This document shows, in pieces, positions 34,714 through 42,902 of a stretch of DNA of 64,000 nt. The notes beneath the pieces were generated by a model. That model saw only the letters and a program-made list of their open reading frames with translations, had not been told where the DNA came from and did no database searches. A program made the position numbers and the translations under genes. Origin of the DNA: Thermoplasmata archaeon (GTDB lineage: Archaea > Thermoplasmatota > Thermoplasmata > Lutacidiplasmatales > UBA184). Positions within the stretch are counted from its first letter, which is position 1, and the number at the start of each line of letters is the position of its first letter. Location: assembly GCA_021828195.1 (NCBI GenBank), contig JAKASQ010000002.1:1-64000 (forward strand). Direction: 5' to 3'.

Positions 34714-35619
34714 ATGTCGCTCGAGGCCGAGGTGCGTCGGCTCAAGGAGGATCGCAACGCCGTCCTCCTCGCGCACAACTACCAGCGCCCCGAGGTGCAG
34801 GATATCGCCGACTACGTCGGGGACTCCTTGTACCTGTCGCGCACCGCGATGGAAGCGGACCGCCCCGTAATCCTCTTCGCGGGCGTCCGCTTCATGGCCG
34901 AGACGGCCAAGATCCTCAATCCCACCAAGACCGTCCTCCTGCCCGACCTGAAAGCAGGATGCGCGCTCTCCGACTCGATCACGGTCAAGCAGCTGCAGAG
35001 CTGGAAGTCCGCCCATCCCGGGGCGGCGGTCGTGGCGTATGTCAACACCTCGGCCGAAGTCAAGGCCGAGTCCGATTACTGCTGCACGAGCTCCAACGCG
35101 ATCCGCGTCGTGAACTCAATCCCGGCCGACCGGGAGATCCTCTTCCTCCCTGACATGTTCCTGGGGGACTACGTCCGCCACCAGACCGGCCGCAAGATGC
35201 ACCTGTGGGTCGGGGACTGCCCGGTCCACGCGAAGATGCGCCCGGAGGACCTCGTGCGGGCCCGTTCCGAGCATCCCCGCGCGATCGTCCTCGCGCATCC
35301 GGAGTGCGGGTGCTCCACGCAGGCGCTTCCGCACGTCGACCGGGTGCTCTCGACGGACGGGATGGTCCGGTTCGCGAAAGAGACCCACGACCCGGAGGTC
35401 CTGGTGGCGACCGAAGTGGGGATCCTCCATCGGATGCGTCAGATCAACCCGACGACCCGGTTCTTGCCGATTGATGCCGGGACGATCTGTCCGTACATGA
35501 AGGAGATCGATCTCCTCGACATCCGAGATTCTCTGCGTGACATGCGCCACGTCATCGACGTGCCGCCGGACGTGGCCGCACGCGCCCGCCGCGCGCTCGA
35601 GCGCATGGTCGCCTCCTAG
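34714..35619 (+). CDS. nadA: quinolinate synthase A
   Basis: The [4Fe-4S] enzyme that condenses iminoaspartate and dihydroxyacetone phosphate to quinolinate. The 301-aa protein has AHNYQRPEVQDIADYVGDSL at the start, and the three cluster cysteines fall in KAGCALSD, HPECGCST and GTICPYM, the usual positions. GDS and the YVNTSAEVKAESD block are also conserved. A GAGGA site precedes the ATG. Directly after nadC. Confidence 0.96.
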   Translation: MSLEAEVRRLKEDRNAVLLAHNYQRPEVQDIADYVGDSLYLSRTAMEADRPVILFAGVRFMAETAKILNPTKTVLLPDLKAGCALSDSITVKQLQSWKSAHPGAAVVAYVNTSAEVKAESDYCCTSSNAIRVVNSIPADREILFLPDMFLGDYVRHQTGRKMHLWVGDCPVHAKMRPEDLVRARSEHPRAIVLAHPECGCSTQALPHVDRVLSTDGMVRFAKETHDPEVLVATEVGILHRMRQINPTTRFLPIDAGTICPYMKEIDLLDIRDSLRDMRHVIDVPPDVAARARRALERMVAS

Positions 35620-35628
35620 GCCCCGAGC

Positions 35629-37305
35629 TCATCCGCGTCTCTCCTGCGTCGCTCGTGGCGCGAGGAGCTGCTCGATCTCCGCTCGGCTCCGCGCATTGAG
35701 AATCTGGGCGGCGTTCGCCTGTGCACGGCGGGCCAATCCCAGGGCCACCGGGAACGTGGGATCGTCGGGCGAGCTCCCGAGCCCAGTGGGGATCGCGAGG
35801 GTCCCGTTGCGCGCGCGAACTTCACCGCCCCCGATCGAGTCCAGGCGACTCGGACCGGGGCCCATCTCGAGCGCTGCGTCGTGGGATGCCGCCCAGTCGA
35901 TCCAGGCCCGCCGCTCTTTGTCGGTGCCCGCGGGCGGCGCGGTCGGATCGAGGTGGGCGATGACTAGGGTAGGTAAGAACGCCTTGCGAGAAGCGGGCGC
36001 GGGGCCTTTCGTGGGTCGCCGAACGAGATAGTCGAGCTCCATCCCTTCGGGTCCGGTCCCCGTTCCAGCCACCTCCCCGACTAGCCAGACGATCGGCATC
36101 CCCGAGGGTCGTTTTCCGTGGAGCTCCCCGAGCCGCTCCAGGGCCCCCCGTTCGATCTTCACCGATCCCCCCTCGACCGAGGTGCCAGCGACGACCGCGC
36201 CCACGTACTCCATCCGTCGCCGTCGGGCCTCGGCGAGCGTCGCCTCGATGTCCTCTCTTGTCGCGTTCGGAGGAACGTGCCAATGGAGTTCGCCACGCAC
36301 ATCCCGCTCCGTGACCAGCTCCGGAAGGGTTCCGGCCGCGGCGGCCTCGATCTCACCACGGTTCTCGCGCAACTCCGGCGGGATCCATGCGAGCTTCAAA
36401 GCCGCATAGACCTCGTCCTCGGTCGCGCCCCCGACGCGCTCTTCTCCCTGAAAGATCCCGTACTCGTTGATCTTCAGTCCTCGATCGCGAGCGATCGTGC
36501 GCAGGTGCACGTTGTGGTCCTTGGATCCTGTGAAGTACACGAACGCTGCGCCGAACTCGTTGGACGCGACCACACGAACGTCGACCTGGAGTCCGCTGTC
36601 CAGGCGAACGGTCTCCTTCGTTTCTCCCCGGAGCAGCACCTCATGGACCCCGGGAAGCCCCGACACGACGTCGAAGACTCCCTTCGCATCCGGGCTGGAG
36701 GCGAGCAGATCCAGGTCCCCGACGGTCTCGCGACGGCGACGCAAGCTTCCGGCGGCCTCGATCCGTTCGACCCGCCCCGTCGCGCGGATCGCGGCCAGGA
36801 GCCGTTGCGCCACGGCATAGGCCTCGGTCAGAGGAATGCGCGTGCCCACGCGCGCGGCGGTCGGACCCAGAGCGGACCGCAGGAGCTCGATCTTCCGCGG
36901 ACCGATGCCCGAGACCCCTTCCAGACGGTGGGCGTCGATCGCCTCCCGCAGCTCCTTCGGGCTCGTGATGTGCAGCTCGACCCAAAACCGACGAGCCGTC
37001 TTCGGCCCCACCCCCGCTAGGCGCATCAGCTCGAGAACTCCCGGCGGGACCTCGGATCGGATGCGATCATAGTAGGCGATCCGGCCCGTCTTCAGGTACT
37101 CCTGGATCTTCTCCGCGATCGCGTCCCCGATGCCGGGGATAGTATCGAGCTCCTTGCGCTCCGCGACCGCCTTCAGGTCCTCCGTCAAGGTCTCGATCGA
37201 ACGGGCGGCCCGACGGTAGGCTTCCGGTTTGAATCGCTCTCCCTCGAGATCGAGGAGGTCGGCGATGGCGCGAAGGATCTCCGCGGCCTCGGCGTTGGTC
37301 GGCAT
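35629..37305 (-). CDS. PolX-family DNA polymerase with degenerate PHP domain
   Basis: A 558-aa X-family polymerase. The N-terminal 8-kDa/fingers region has two helix-hairpin-helix motifs (TIPGIGDAIAEKI; GVGPKTARRF; VSGIGPRKIELL); the palm has the AGSLRRRRETVGDLDLL motif with GS and DxD metal ligands, and DVRVVASNEFGAAFVYFTGS. The C-terminal PHP domain is present in outline (VRGELHWHVPPNATREDIE) but the expected TDHS and later His/Cys metal ligands are not seen (YVGAVVAGTS), so its 3'-5' exonuclease activity is probably lost. Likely role in repair-gap filling. Start chosen at MPTNAEAAEIL; the frame is open a further 30 nt. Confidence 0.88.
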   Translation of the reverse strand: MPTNAEAAEILRAIADLLDLEGERFKPEAYRRAARSIETLTEDLKAVAERKELDTIPGIGDAIAEKIQEYLKTGRIAYYDRIRSEVPPGVLELMRLAGVGPKTARRFWVELHITSPKELREAIDAHRLEGVSGIGPRKIELLRSALGPTAARVGTRIPLTEAYAVAQRLLAAIRATGRVERIEAAGSLRRRRETVGDLDLLASSPDAKGVFDVVSGLPGVHEVLLRGETKETVRLDSGLQVDVRVVASNEFGAAFVYFTGSKDHNVHLRTIARDRGLKINEYGIFQGEERVGGATEDEVYAALKLAWIPPELRENRGEIEAAAAGTLPELVTERDVRGELHWHVPPNATREDIEATLAEARRRRMEYVGAVVAGTSVEGGSVKIERGALERLGELHGKRPSGMPIVWLVGEVAGTGTGPEGMELDYLVRRPTKGPAPASRKAFLPTLVIAHLDPTAPPAGTDKERRAWIDWAASHDAALEMGPGPSRLDSIGGGEVRARNGTLAIPTGLGSSPDDPTFPVALGLARRAQANAAQILNARSRAEIEQLLAPRATQERRG

Positions 37306-37365
37306 TCGGATCCCCCCGTCGGTACGCCCCCTCAAGGCATAGGCGTTGGGGAATCGCCGCAGACC

Positions 37366-38157
37366 TTACGGGGGGCGGTCGGCGCCGGCGTCGATCCATG
37401 CCAGCCGGTCGAGAGTTCGGAACCCGAGGCGTTCGTACATCCGGCGGGCGGGATCGTTGTCCTCCCGTACGTAAAGCGTGGGGCGGGCTCCGGCGGCACG
37501 CGCGGCGGCCATGGCGGCGGCCGTGAGGGCTGCGCCGTGCCCACGACCGCGTGCCCTGGGTTCGACGTAGATGCCATTGAGGACCCAGATGTCGGGAAGC
37601 CGGACGCCGGCGGTGGCCGCCCCTACGATGCGGTCGCCCTCGAACGCGCCCCACGCGACGTTCACGGCCGGATCGAACGTTCGATACCCGTTCACGAGCG
37701 GACTGTCGATCGTCCCGGCCCACGCGCGAAGTCGCTCGGCGTCGAGCGCGCCCACGGCACGGGCCGAGGAAGGCGAGGCTGAGACCGGGGTCCGGGGAAG
37801 CTCGGCTACGAGCCGGAGCACGGAGTACGCATCGACGGGAGCGAGGGCGCTTCGAACCCGGGCTCCTACCTCCTCGGGTACGACCGCGACGACCGGCCGC
37901 GGAGGAAGTGCCGACGCCAACGCCGCGGCCTCATCTCCGGGTCCGACCCAGTGCACGATGGTCGCTTTCGAATCGCCCGACCACACTAGGAGGTAGGCCA
38001 AGGTCGTCTGGGCCGTTCGGTACGAGACGAACCGGGCCCGGATCGGTTCGTGATCAAGATCCCATAGGGCGTAGGCATGCCGGACGGGGTCCTTCCGGGA
38101 CGCCTGGAGCAGCCACGCCCGATCGATGCCATCGATTACCATCCCGGGGCGGTTCAC
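37366..38157 (-). CDS. GNAT-family N-acetyltransferase
   Basis: A 263-aa protein with a C-terminal GNAT domain: strand VAWGAFEGDRIVGAATAGV, then ILNGIYVEPRARGRGHG-like acetyl-CoA pyrophosphate loop (VEPRARGRGHGAALTAAAM) and the closing PTLYVREDNDPARRMYERLGF. The N-terminal 130 residues form a second, GNAT-like or regulatory half without a clear motif. Substrate unknown. It lies upstream of the PolX gene on the same strand, 60 nt apart. Confidence 0.83.
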   Translation of the reverse strand: MNRPGMVIDGIDRAWLLQASRKDPVRHAYALWDLDHEPIRARFVSYRTAQTTLAYLLVWSGDSKATIVHWVGPGDEAAALASALPPRPVVAVVPEEVGARVRSALAPVDAYSVLRLVAELPRTPVSASPSSARAVGALDAERLRAWAGTIDSPLVNGYRTFDPAVNVAWGAFEGDRIVGAATAGVRLPDIWVLNGIYVEPRARGRGHGAALTAAAMAAARAAGARPTLYVREDNDPARRMYERLGFRTLDRLAWIDAGADRPP

Positions 38158-38255
38158 CTCCTAGCCATGCCATCGGCATAGTTATCGTGCGACAGGCGCA
38201 CGCCGAGCGCGGGGGCTCCGGGCAAGGGTAAATCTCGACCTGCCGTCCACCCTCC

Positions 38256-39143
38256 GTGGTCCGCGTGCATCGGCCAACCCCGGAGTTCGCGGGCCACCTG
38301 CGCGTCCTGTACGACCGCTTCCCCTTCGATCGGTCGCTTGCCGATGACCCGATCTCGGTGGTACGTCCCCTCGCGTTGGATCCACGGCGCGGCGAGATCG
38401 CGGGGATCTTCGCTGCCACGCTCGCGATCGGGAACACGACCGCGATCCGCGGGGCGATCGGCCGGCTCGCGGATGCTGCGGATGGAGACCTCGGCTCGTT
38501 CATCACCACGATCCCCTCCGTTGAACGGCGGAAGCGGCTGCGTGCGTTCCGGCATCGATGGATCCGCGGCGATCAGCTCGCGTACCTCTCAGATCGCCTC
38601 GAAGCGATCTACGCGTCGGATGAGACGCTCGAGTCGATATTCGCAAATGGGATGCGGGACGGAGGCTTCGCGGATGGACTGGATGCGCTCGCACGGCGAT
38701 TGCGCTCGCCCGCCCGTCCCCGGGGTCCGCGACCCCCCCGTGGCTACCGAGCGCTCTTTCCGAGCCCGCTCGACCCGAGCCACAGCCCAGCGAAGCGACT
38801 GACCCTCTTCGTGCGCTGGATGGTCCGCGCGCGATACCCCGATCTCGGATACTGGCACACCGTCCCGACCGGAGAGCTGCGGGTCCCGCTCGACCATCAC
38901 GTCCACTGGATCGCGTACCATCTCGGGCTGACCCAGCGGCGGACCCGATCGTGGGCCACGGTCGAGGAAGTGACCCGAGCGCTGCGCGAGATCGATCCCA
39001 TCGACCCAATCCGGTTCGACTTCGTGCTCTGCCACACGGGGATCTCGGGAGACTGCCCGAAGGAGCGGGACCTTCGCATCTGCGGACCATGCGCGGTCCG
39101 ACCGGACTGCCGCTTGTGGCACGGGCGACGGAGCGCGGCATGA
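38256..39143 (+). CDS. TIGR02757/DUF2400 family protein with endonuclease III-like Fe-S motif
   Basis: A 295-aa protein matching the TIGR02757 pattern: FPFDRSLADDPISVVRPL, HSPAKRLTLFVRWMVRARYPDLGYWHTV and LRVPLDHHVHWIAYHLGL, ending in the cysteine cluster GDCPKERDLRICGPCAVRPDC, the C-x6-C-x2-C-x5-C form that holds a [4Fe-4S] cluster in endonuclease III-like glycosylases. The family is thought to be DNA-related but has no proven activity. GTG start at 38256; a GGTAAATC element about 25-30 nt upstream suits a leaderless transcript. Its stop overlaps the next ATG. Confidence 0.8.
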   Translation: MVRVHRPTPEFAGHLRVLYDRFPFDRSLADDPISVVRPLALDPRRGEIAGIFAATLAIGNTTAIRGAIGRLADAADGDLGSFITTIPSVERRKRLRAFRHRWIRGDQLAYLSDRLEAIYASDETLESIFANGMRDGGFADGLDALARRLRSPARPRGPRPPRGYRALFPSPLDPSHSPAKRLTLFVRWMVRARYPDLGYWHTVPTGELRVPLDHHVHWIAYHLGLTQRRTRSWATVEEVTRALREIDPIDPIRFDFVLCHTGISGDCPKERDLRICGPCAVRPDCRLWHGRRSAA

Positions 39144-39535
39144 GCATCGGGTCCTCGCCGTTCATCGATCCGCGCATCATCGACCGGTTCCGCACCGCCG
39201 GTCGGTCGATCCAGTGGCAGTCGGTGGTGCCGAACGAGGGGGGAAGCTCCCGTGCCCGCATCGCTACCCTGCACGAGCAGCCCGCGCGCGTCGAAGAACG
39301 AGAGACCGTGTCGGGCCGTGAGATGATCGTGGACTCGGGCCCGGTGGGAGCGCTCGTCTTGGTCCTCGAGGTCGATCGCCACGGACTCCCCCACGCCCTC
39401 GATCCGGTCGCCGGAGGGGAGACCGAGGGATTCCCCGAGGGGGCGTTGAGGGCGATCTGGGGAACCGGGCCGGTGCCGGCCCCGGGCGCGGTTTGGAAGG
39501 ATGTCCTCAATCTCGCGCGCTATGCCTTGCGCTAG
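39140..39535 (+). CDS. hypothetical protein coupled to the TIGR02757 gene
   Basis: A 131-aa protein of unknown function whose ATG overlaps the TIGR02757 stop (ATGA), so the two are co-translated. Visible features: FIDPRIIDRFRTAGRSIQWQ, a strand-rich centre (REMIVDSGPVGALVLVLEVD) and WKDVLNLARYALR at the end. No metal or catalytic motif recognised. Coupling suggests it works with the Fe-S protein upstream. Confidence 0.65.
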   Translation: MSIGSSPFIDPRIIDRFRTAGRSIQWQSVVPNEGGSSRARIATLHEQPARVEERETVSGREMIVDSGPVGALVLVLEVDRHGLPHALDPVAGGETEGFPEGALRAIWGTGPVPAPGAVWKDVLNLARYALR

Positions 39536-39664
39536 CCGACGGTGCGGATCGCCGTTCGTTCGGTCGGTCCGAGCGCTCGGAGTGACCTCGTTACCTCGGA
39601 GAGCACGCGCCCAACAACGATTATCTGCCTCCGCGGGAACCCGTTCCACCCCGCTGGTCGATCC

Positions 39665-41398
39665 ATGACCTCCAAGGCCCCCTCCAACGCCTCCGCGAGC
39701 GCGCCGGTGATGACCGCCGCCGGTGGTCGCGTCTACGATCCACGCGCGGCGACGATCGTCCTCGTGATCATCGCCGGCATGGCACTGATGGTCACGTACG
39801 TCGAGACGATGGTCCTGCCGGCCTTCTCGACGTTCCAGACGTTCTTCGAACTTCCCGCTACCTCGCAGTCGACGGCGACGATCACCTGGATCGTCTCGGC
39901 GTATCTCCTCGTCGGAACGATCGCCACTCCGATCTTCGGCCGTCTCGGGGACATCTACGGCAAGAAGCGCATGCTGCTGGTCGCCATGTCGATCTACGCG
40001 GCCGCGGTCACGGTGGCCGGGTTCACTCCGAACATCGGTTCGGCGCTCGGAGTCTCCACCCCCCACCAGATCTACCTGTTGATCGGCGTTCGTGCGATCC
40101 AGGGGATCGGGATGGGGATGTTCCCGCTCGGGTTCGCGATGCTACCCGAGGTCTTCCCCGCGGCCCGGGTCGGCGAGTCGCAGGGGATCGTTTCAGCCAT
40201 GTTCGCGGCGGGGGCCGCGCTCGGACTGGTCGGAGGCGGCTGGATCTCCCAGAGCTACGGTTGGCAGGTAACGTACCACACGGTGATCCCGGTCGCGATC
40301 ATCCTGGTCGTGGCCGCCGCCCTCCTCTTGCGGGAGTCCCCGATCCTCGTACAGGAGTCGGTCGATATTCCCGGGGTGTCGAGCTTAGGGTTCGGTCTCG
40401 CGATGCTCTTACTCGGGATCACGGAAGGAGCGGATTGGGGATGGACGAACTTCAACGGGGCCGCGCTCGGTCCGCTCCCCTGGGGGGTTCCGGAGTTCTT
40501 CATCCTCGCCGCGGTCGGTTTCGCGTTCTTCGTCTGGTGGGAGGATCGGGCGAAGGAGCCGGTCGTGCGTCTTGCCTCGCTCAAGATCCGGAACATCCTG
40601 GTCAGCAACGTCAACGGGCTTCTCGTAGGGGTCGCCATGTTCCTGATGTTCGTGTCCGACACGATCCTCTTCGAGTACACGCTCAACACCGGGTCGAGCC
40701 CGCTCGGGCCGTTGAGCGGCTACACCGGGCCGGGCTTCGGGGTCACTCCGCTGACCATGGGACTGCTCACGTTGCCTGCCGCACTCGGCATGCTCACCTT
40801 CGGCCCGATCCTCGGACGTAGGGTCGGGCGCGTCGGCCCCAAGCCGATCATGATGCTCGGCTTCACGCTCATCTCGGTCGGCGGCTTCGGCCTGATCTGG
40901 TTCAACCACATCCTGATCGCGGTGGTCATCCTGCCGATCCTCGTCCTGGTCGGCATCGTGGGCGTGCTGATCGCGATGTCCAATGTGATCGTCCTGTCGG
41001 TCTCCCCGAAGGAGCTCGGAATCCAGACGGGGATGAACCAGACGTTCCGCAACCTCGGTTCCGCGATCGGGCCGGTGCTCGTCGCGAGCATCCTCGCGAG
41101 CTTCACCACGACCTACCTCCTGACCTACTCGGGGGGCACGATCCCGGTCAGTGGGTTCACCGATGCCGGCTTCCAGACCTGCTTCGCTGCGGTCACGTTA
41201 CTCGGCGTCGTGGGCTTCGGGTTCAGCCTCGCATTGAGGAACTACCGATTCGCGGCCGACGGAACGCGCGAGGATGCGGGAGCGCGCAACGGAGCGCCGG
41301 CGAGCCCCCGGCCCGGCGAAGGGGCACGGCCCGAGGTCGTTCATCCCGCCCCTCCCGGCCCCTCGACCGTGCTCTCCTCGGGCAAGCGATTGTCTTAG
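39665..41398 (+). CDS. MFS drug/metabolite transporter, 14-helix DHA2 type
   Basis: A 577-aa major facilitator with about 14 hydrophobic helices. The loop 2-3 motif appears as GRLGDIYGKKRMLLV, and a repeat of the motif lies in the second half (GRRVGRVGPKPIMML). Helix 5 region IQGIGMGMFPLGFAML and MNQTFRNLGSAIGPVLVASI are typical of DHA2 exporters. The C-terminal 50 residues are hydrophilic. ATG at 39665 gives a normal cytoplasmic N-tail; the frame is open to 39542. A decayed tandem copy follows directly. Substrate unknown. Confidence 0.88.
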   Translation: MTSKAPSNASASAPVMTAAGGRVYDPRAATIVLVIIAGMALMVTYVETMVLPAFSTFQTFFELPATSQSTATITWIVSAYLLVGTIATPIFGRLGDIYGKKRMLLVAMSIYAAAVTVAGFTPNIGSALGVSTPHQIYLLIGVRAIQGIGMGMFPLGFAMLPEVFPAARVGESQGIVSAMFAAGAALGLVGGGWISQSYGWQVTYHTVIPVAIILVVAAALLLRESPILVQESVDIPGVSSLGFGLAMLLLGITEGADWGWTNFNGAALGPLPWGVPEFFILAAVGFAFFVWWEDRAKEPVVRLASLKIRNILVSNVNGLLVGVAMFLMFVSDTILFEYTLNTGSSPLGPLSGYTGPGFGVTPLTMGLLTLPAALGMLTFGPILGRRVGRVGPKPIMMLGFTLISVGGFGLIWFNHILIAVVILPILVLVGIVGVLIAMSNVIVLSVSPKELGIQTGMNQTFRNLGSAIGPVLVASILASFTTTYLLTYSGGTIPVSGFTDAGFQTCFAAVTLLGVVGFGFSLALRNYRFAADGTREDAGARNGAPASPRPGEGARPEVVHPAPPGPSTVLSSGKRLS

Positions 41399-41439
41399 CG
41401 GACCCCTAGGAGCCCCGGGCCGCGTCCGCAGCCCAGGGA

Positions 41440-42895
41440 TCGAGTTGGGAGTTCTTCCCACCGCGACGAGCGCATCCGCGTCCGTCTTCGCCGCCGTGGG
41501 CGGAGGGCGCTTCGATCGTCACCAGGCCTTGATCGCGCTGGTCATCATTGCCGGGATGGTGTTCATGATCGCCTACGTCGAAACGATGGTGATCCCCGCC
41601 TTCGAGACGTTCTACAACTTCTTCGATCACCCATCGGACACGACGATCGCCGGGATCCTCTCGGCGTACCTGCTCTTCGGGACGATCGCGACCCCGATCT
41701 TCGGCAAGCTCAGCGACATCTACGGCAAGAAGAAGATGATGCTGGTCGCATGACGATCTACGCTGGCGCCGTGCGCGCCACGGGTTTCTCCCCGAACATC
41801 GAAGCGACGTTCGGAGTCTCGCGCGCGGATCAGATCTATTTCCGGATCGGCTTGCGGGCGGTCCAAGGGATCGGCATGGGGATGTTGCCCCTCGGGTTCG
41901 CGATGTTGCCCGAACTGTTCCCGGCCGACCCGATCGGCCGGGCCCAGGGCCTCATCAGCGCCATGTTCGCGGCGGGGGCGTGTCTCGACCTGGTCGGGGG
42001 TGGCTACCTCGCCCAGACGTACGGCTGGACGTTCAGGTATCACACGGTCGTCCCCGTGGCGCCCCTCCTCCCGCTCCTCGCGGCGTGGAAGGCTCCCGAG
42101 TCGATGACCCGAACGGCCTCGAGCATCGACATTCCCGGCATCATGGCCCTCGGGCTCGGGATCGCGGCCGTGATGCTCGGCATTAGCGACGGGTCGGTCC
42201 GAGGTTGGACGAACTTCTCGTCGATCTACTTCGGTCCGGTCCCCTGGGGCGCGCCGGAGTTTTTCCTCGCGAGCGTCCTCCTCCTGGGGTTCTTCGCGTA
42301 CTAGGAAGGGCCCACCCGAGAGCCGGCGATACGACTCGCTTCGCTCCGCGTGCGCAACATCCTCGTCGCGAACGTCGATGGGTTCGTCGTGGGAGCGACG
42401 ATGTTCCTATCGTTCACCCCGAACACCTACCTCATCGAGCTACCGTATCCGCCCGGCTTCGCACAGCCGGAGTTCATCATGGGGTTGATCGTGCTGCCCG
42501 GCGCCGTCTCGATCCTGGTGCTGGGGCCGCTCTTCGGCCGATGGGTCTCGCGTTGGGGACCGAAACCGGTCCTGCTGATGGGCTTCGCCCTGATGGCCAT
42601 CGGCGGGCTCCTGCTCACCCAGATCGCCGACCCGAGCCAGAGCACGTTCTCGACCGGGAGCGGATTCCCTGTCCCGGTGCTGATGGTGATCGCGCCGATG
42701 CTGCTCTTCGCCGGCAATACCGCCGCGCTGATCGCGGTCTCGAACGTGATCGTGCTCGGCGTGCAGACCGCCATGAACCAGGCGTTCCGCAACCTCGGCA
42801 GTGCGCTCGCGCTCCGCAACAACACGCGGGGAGCGACGGTCCCCTCGGGCGCGAACGCCGAACCCGCACCGCCCGGCGGCACCCCGACGATCTAG
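41440..42895 (+). pseudogene. degraded tandem copy of the MFS transporter
   Basis: The sequence aligns with the intact transporter just upstream from helix 1 to the C-tail, but is broken. A 1-nt deletion at about 41750 (GTCGCATGACG against GTCGCCATGTCG in the intact gene) shifts the frame. A TAG at 42302-42304 replaces a Trp codon in FFAY*EGPTREPAIRLASL (intact: FFVWWEDRAKEPVVRLASL). The SPKELGI segment is missing after VIVLG, and about 60-65 residues are missing between NLGSA and LALRN, removing the last helices. The 5' end is uncertain because no ATG stands out; TTG near 41445 may have been used. It cannot make a functional transporter. Confidence 0.85.
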
Positions 42896-42902
42896 GGCGT
42901 GC

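Noticed and set aside
41750-42304. Separate 184-aa MFS transporter starting at the ATG that overlaps the previous stop
   Set aside because: The ATGA looks like operon coupling but results from a 1-nt deletion in a former transporter; alignment with the intact neighbour shows the same protein continuing across the junction.
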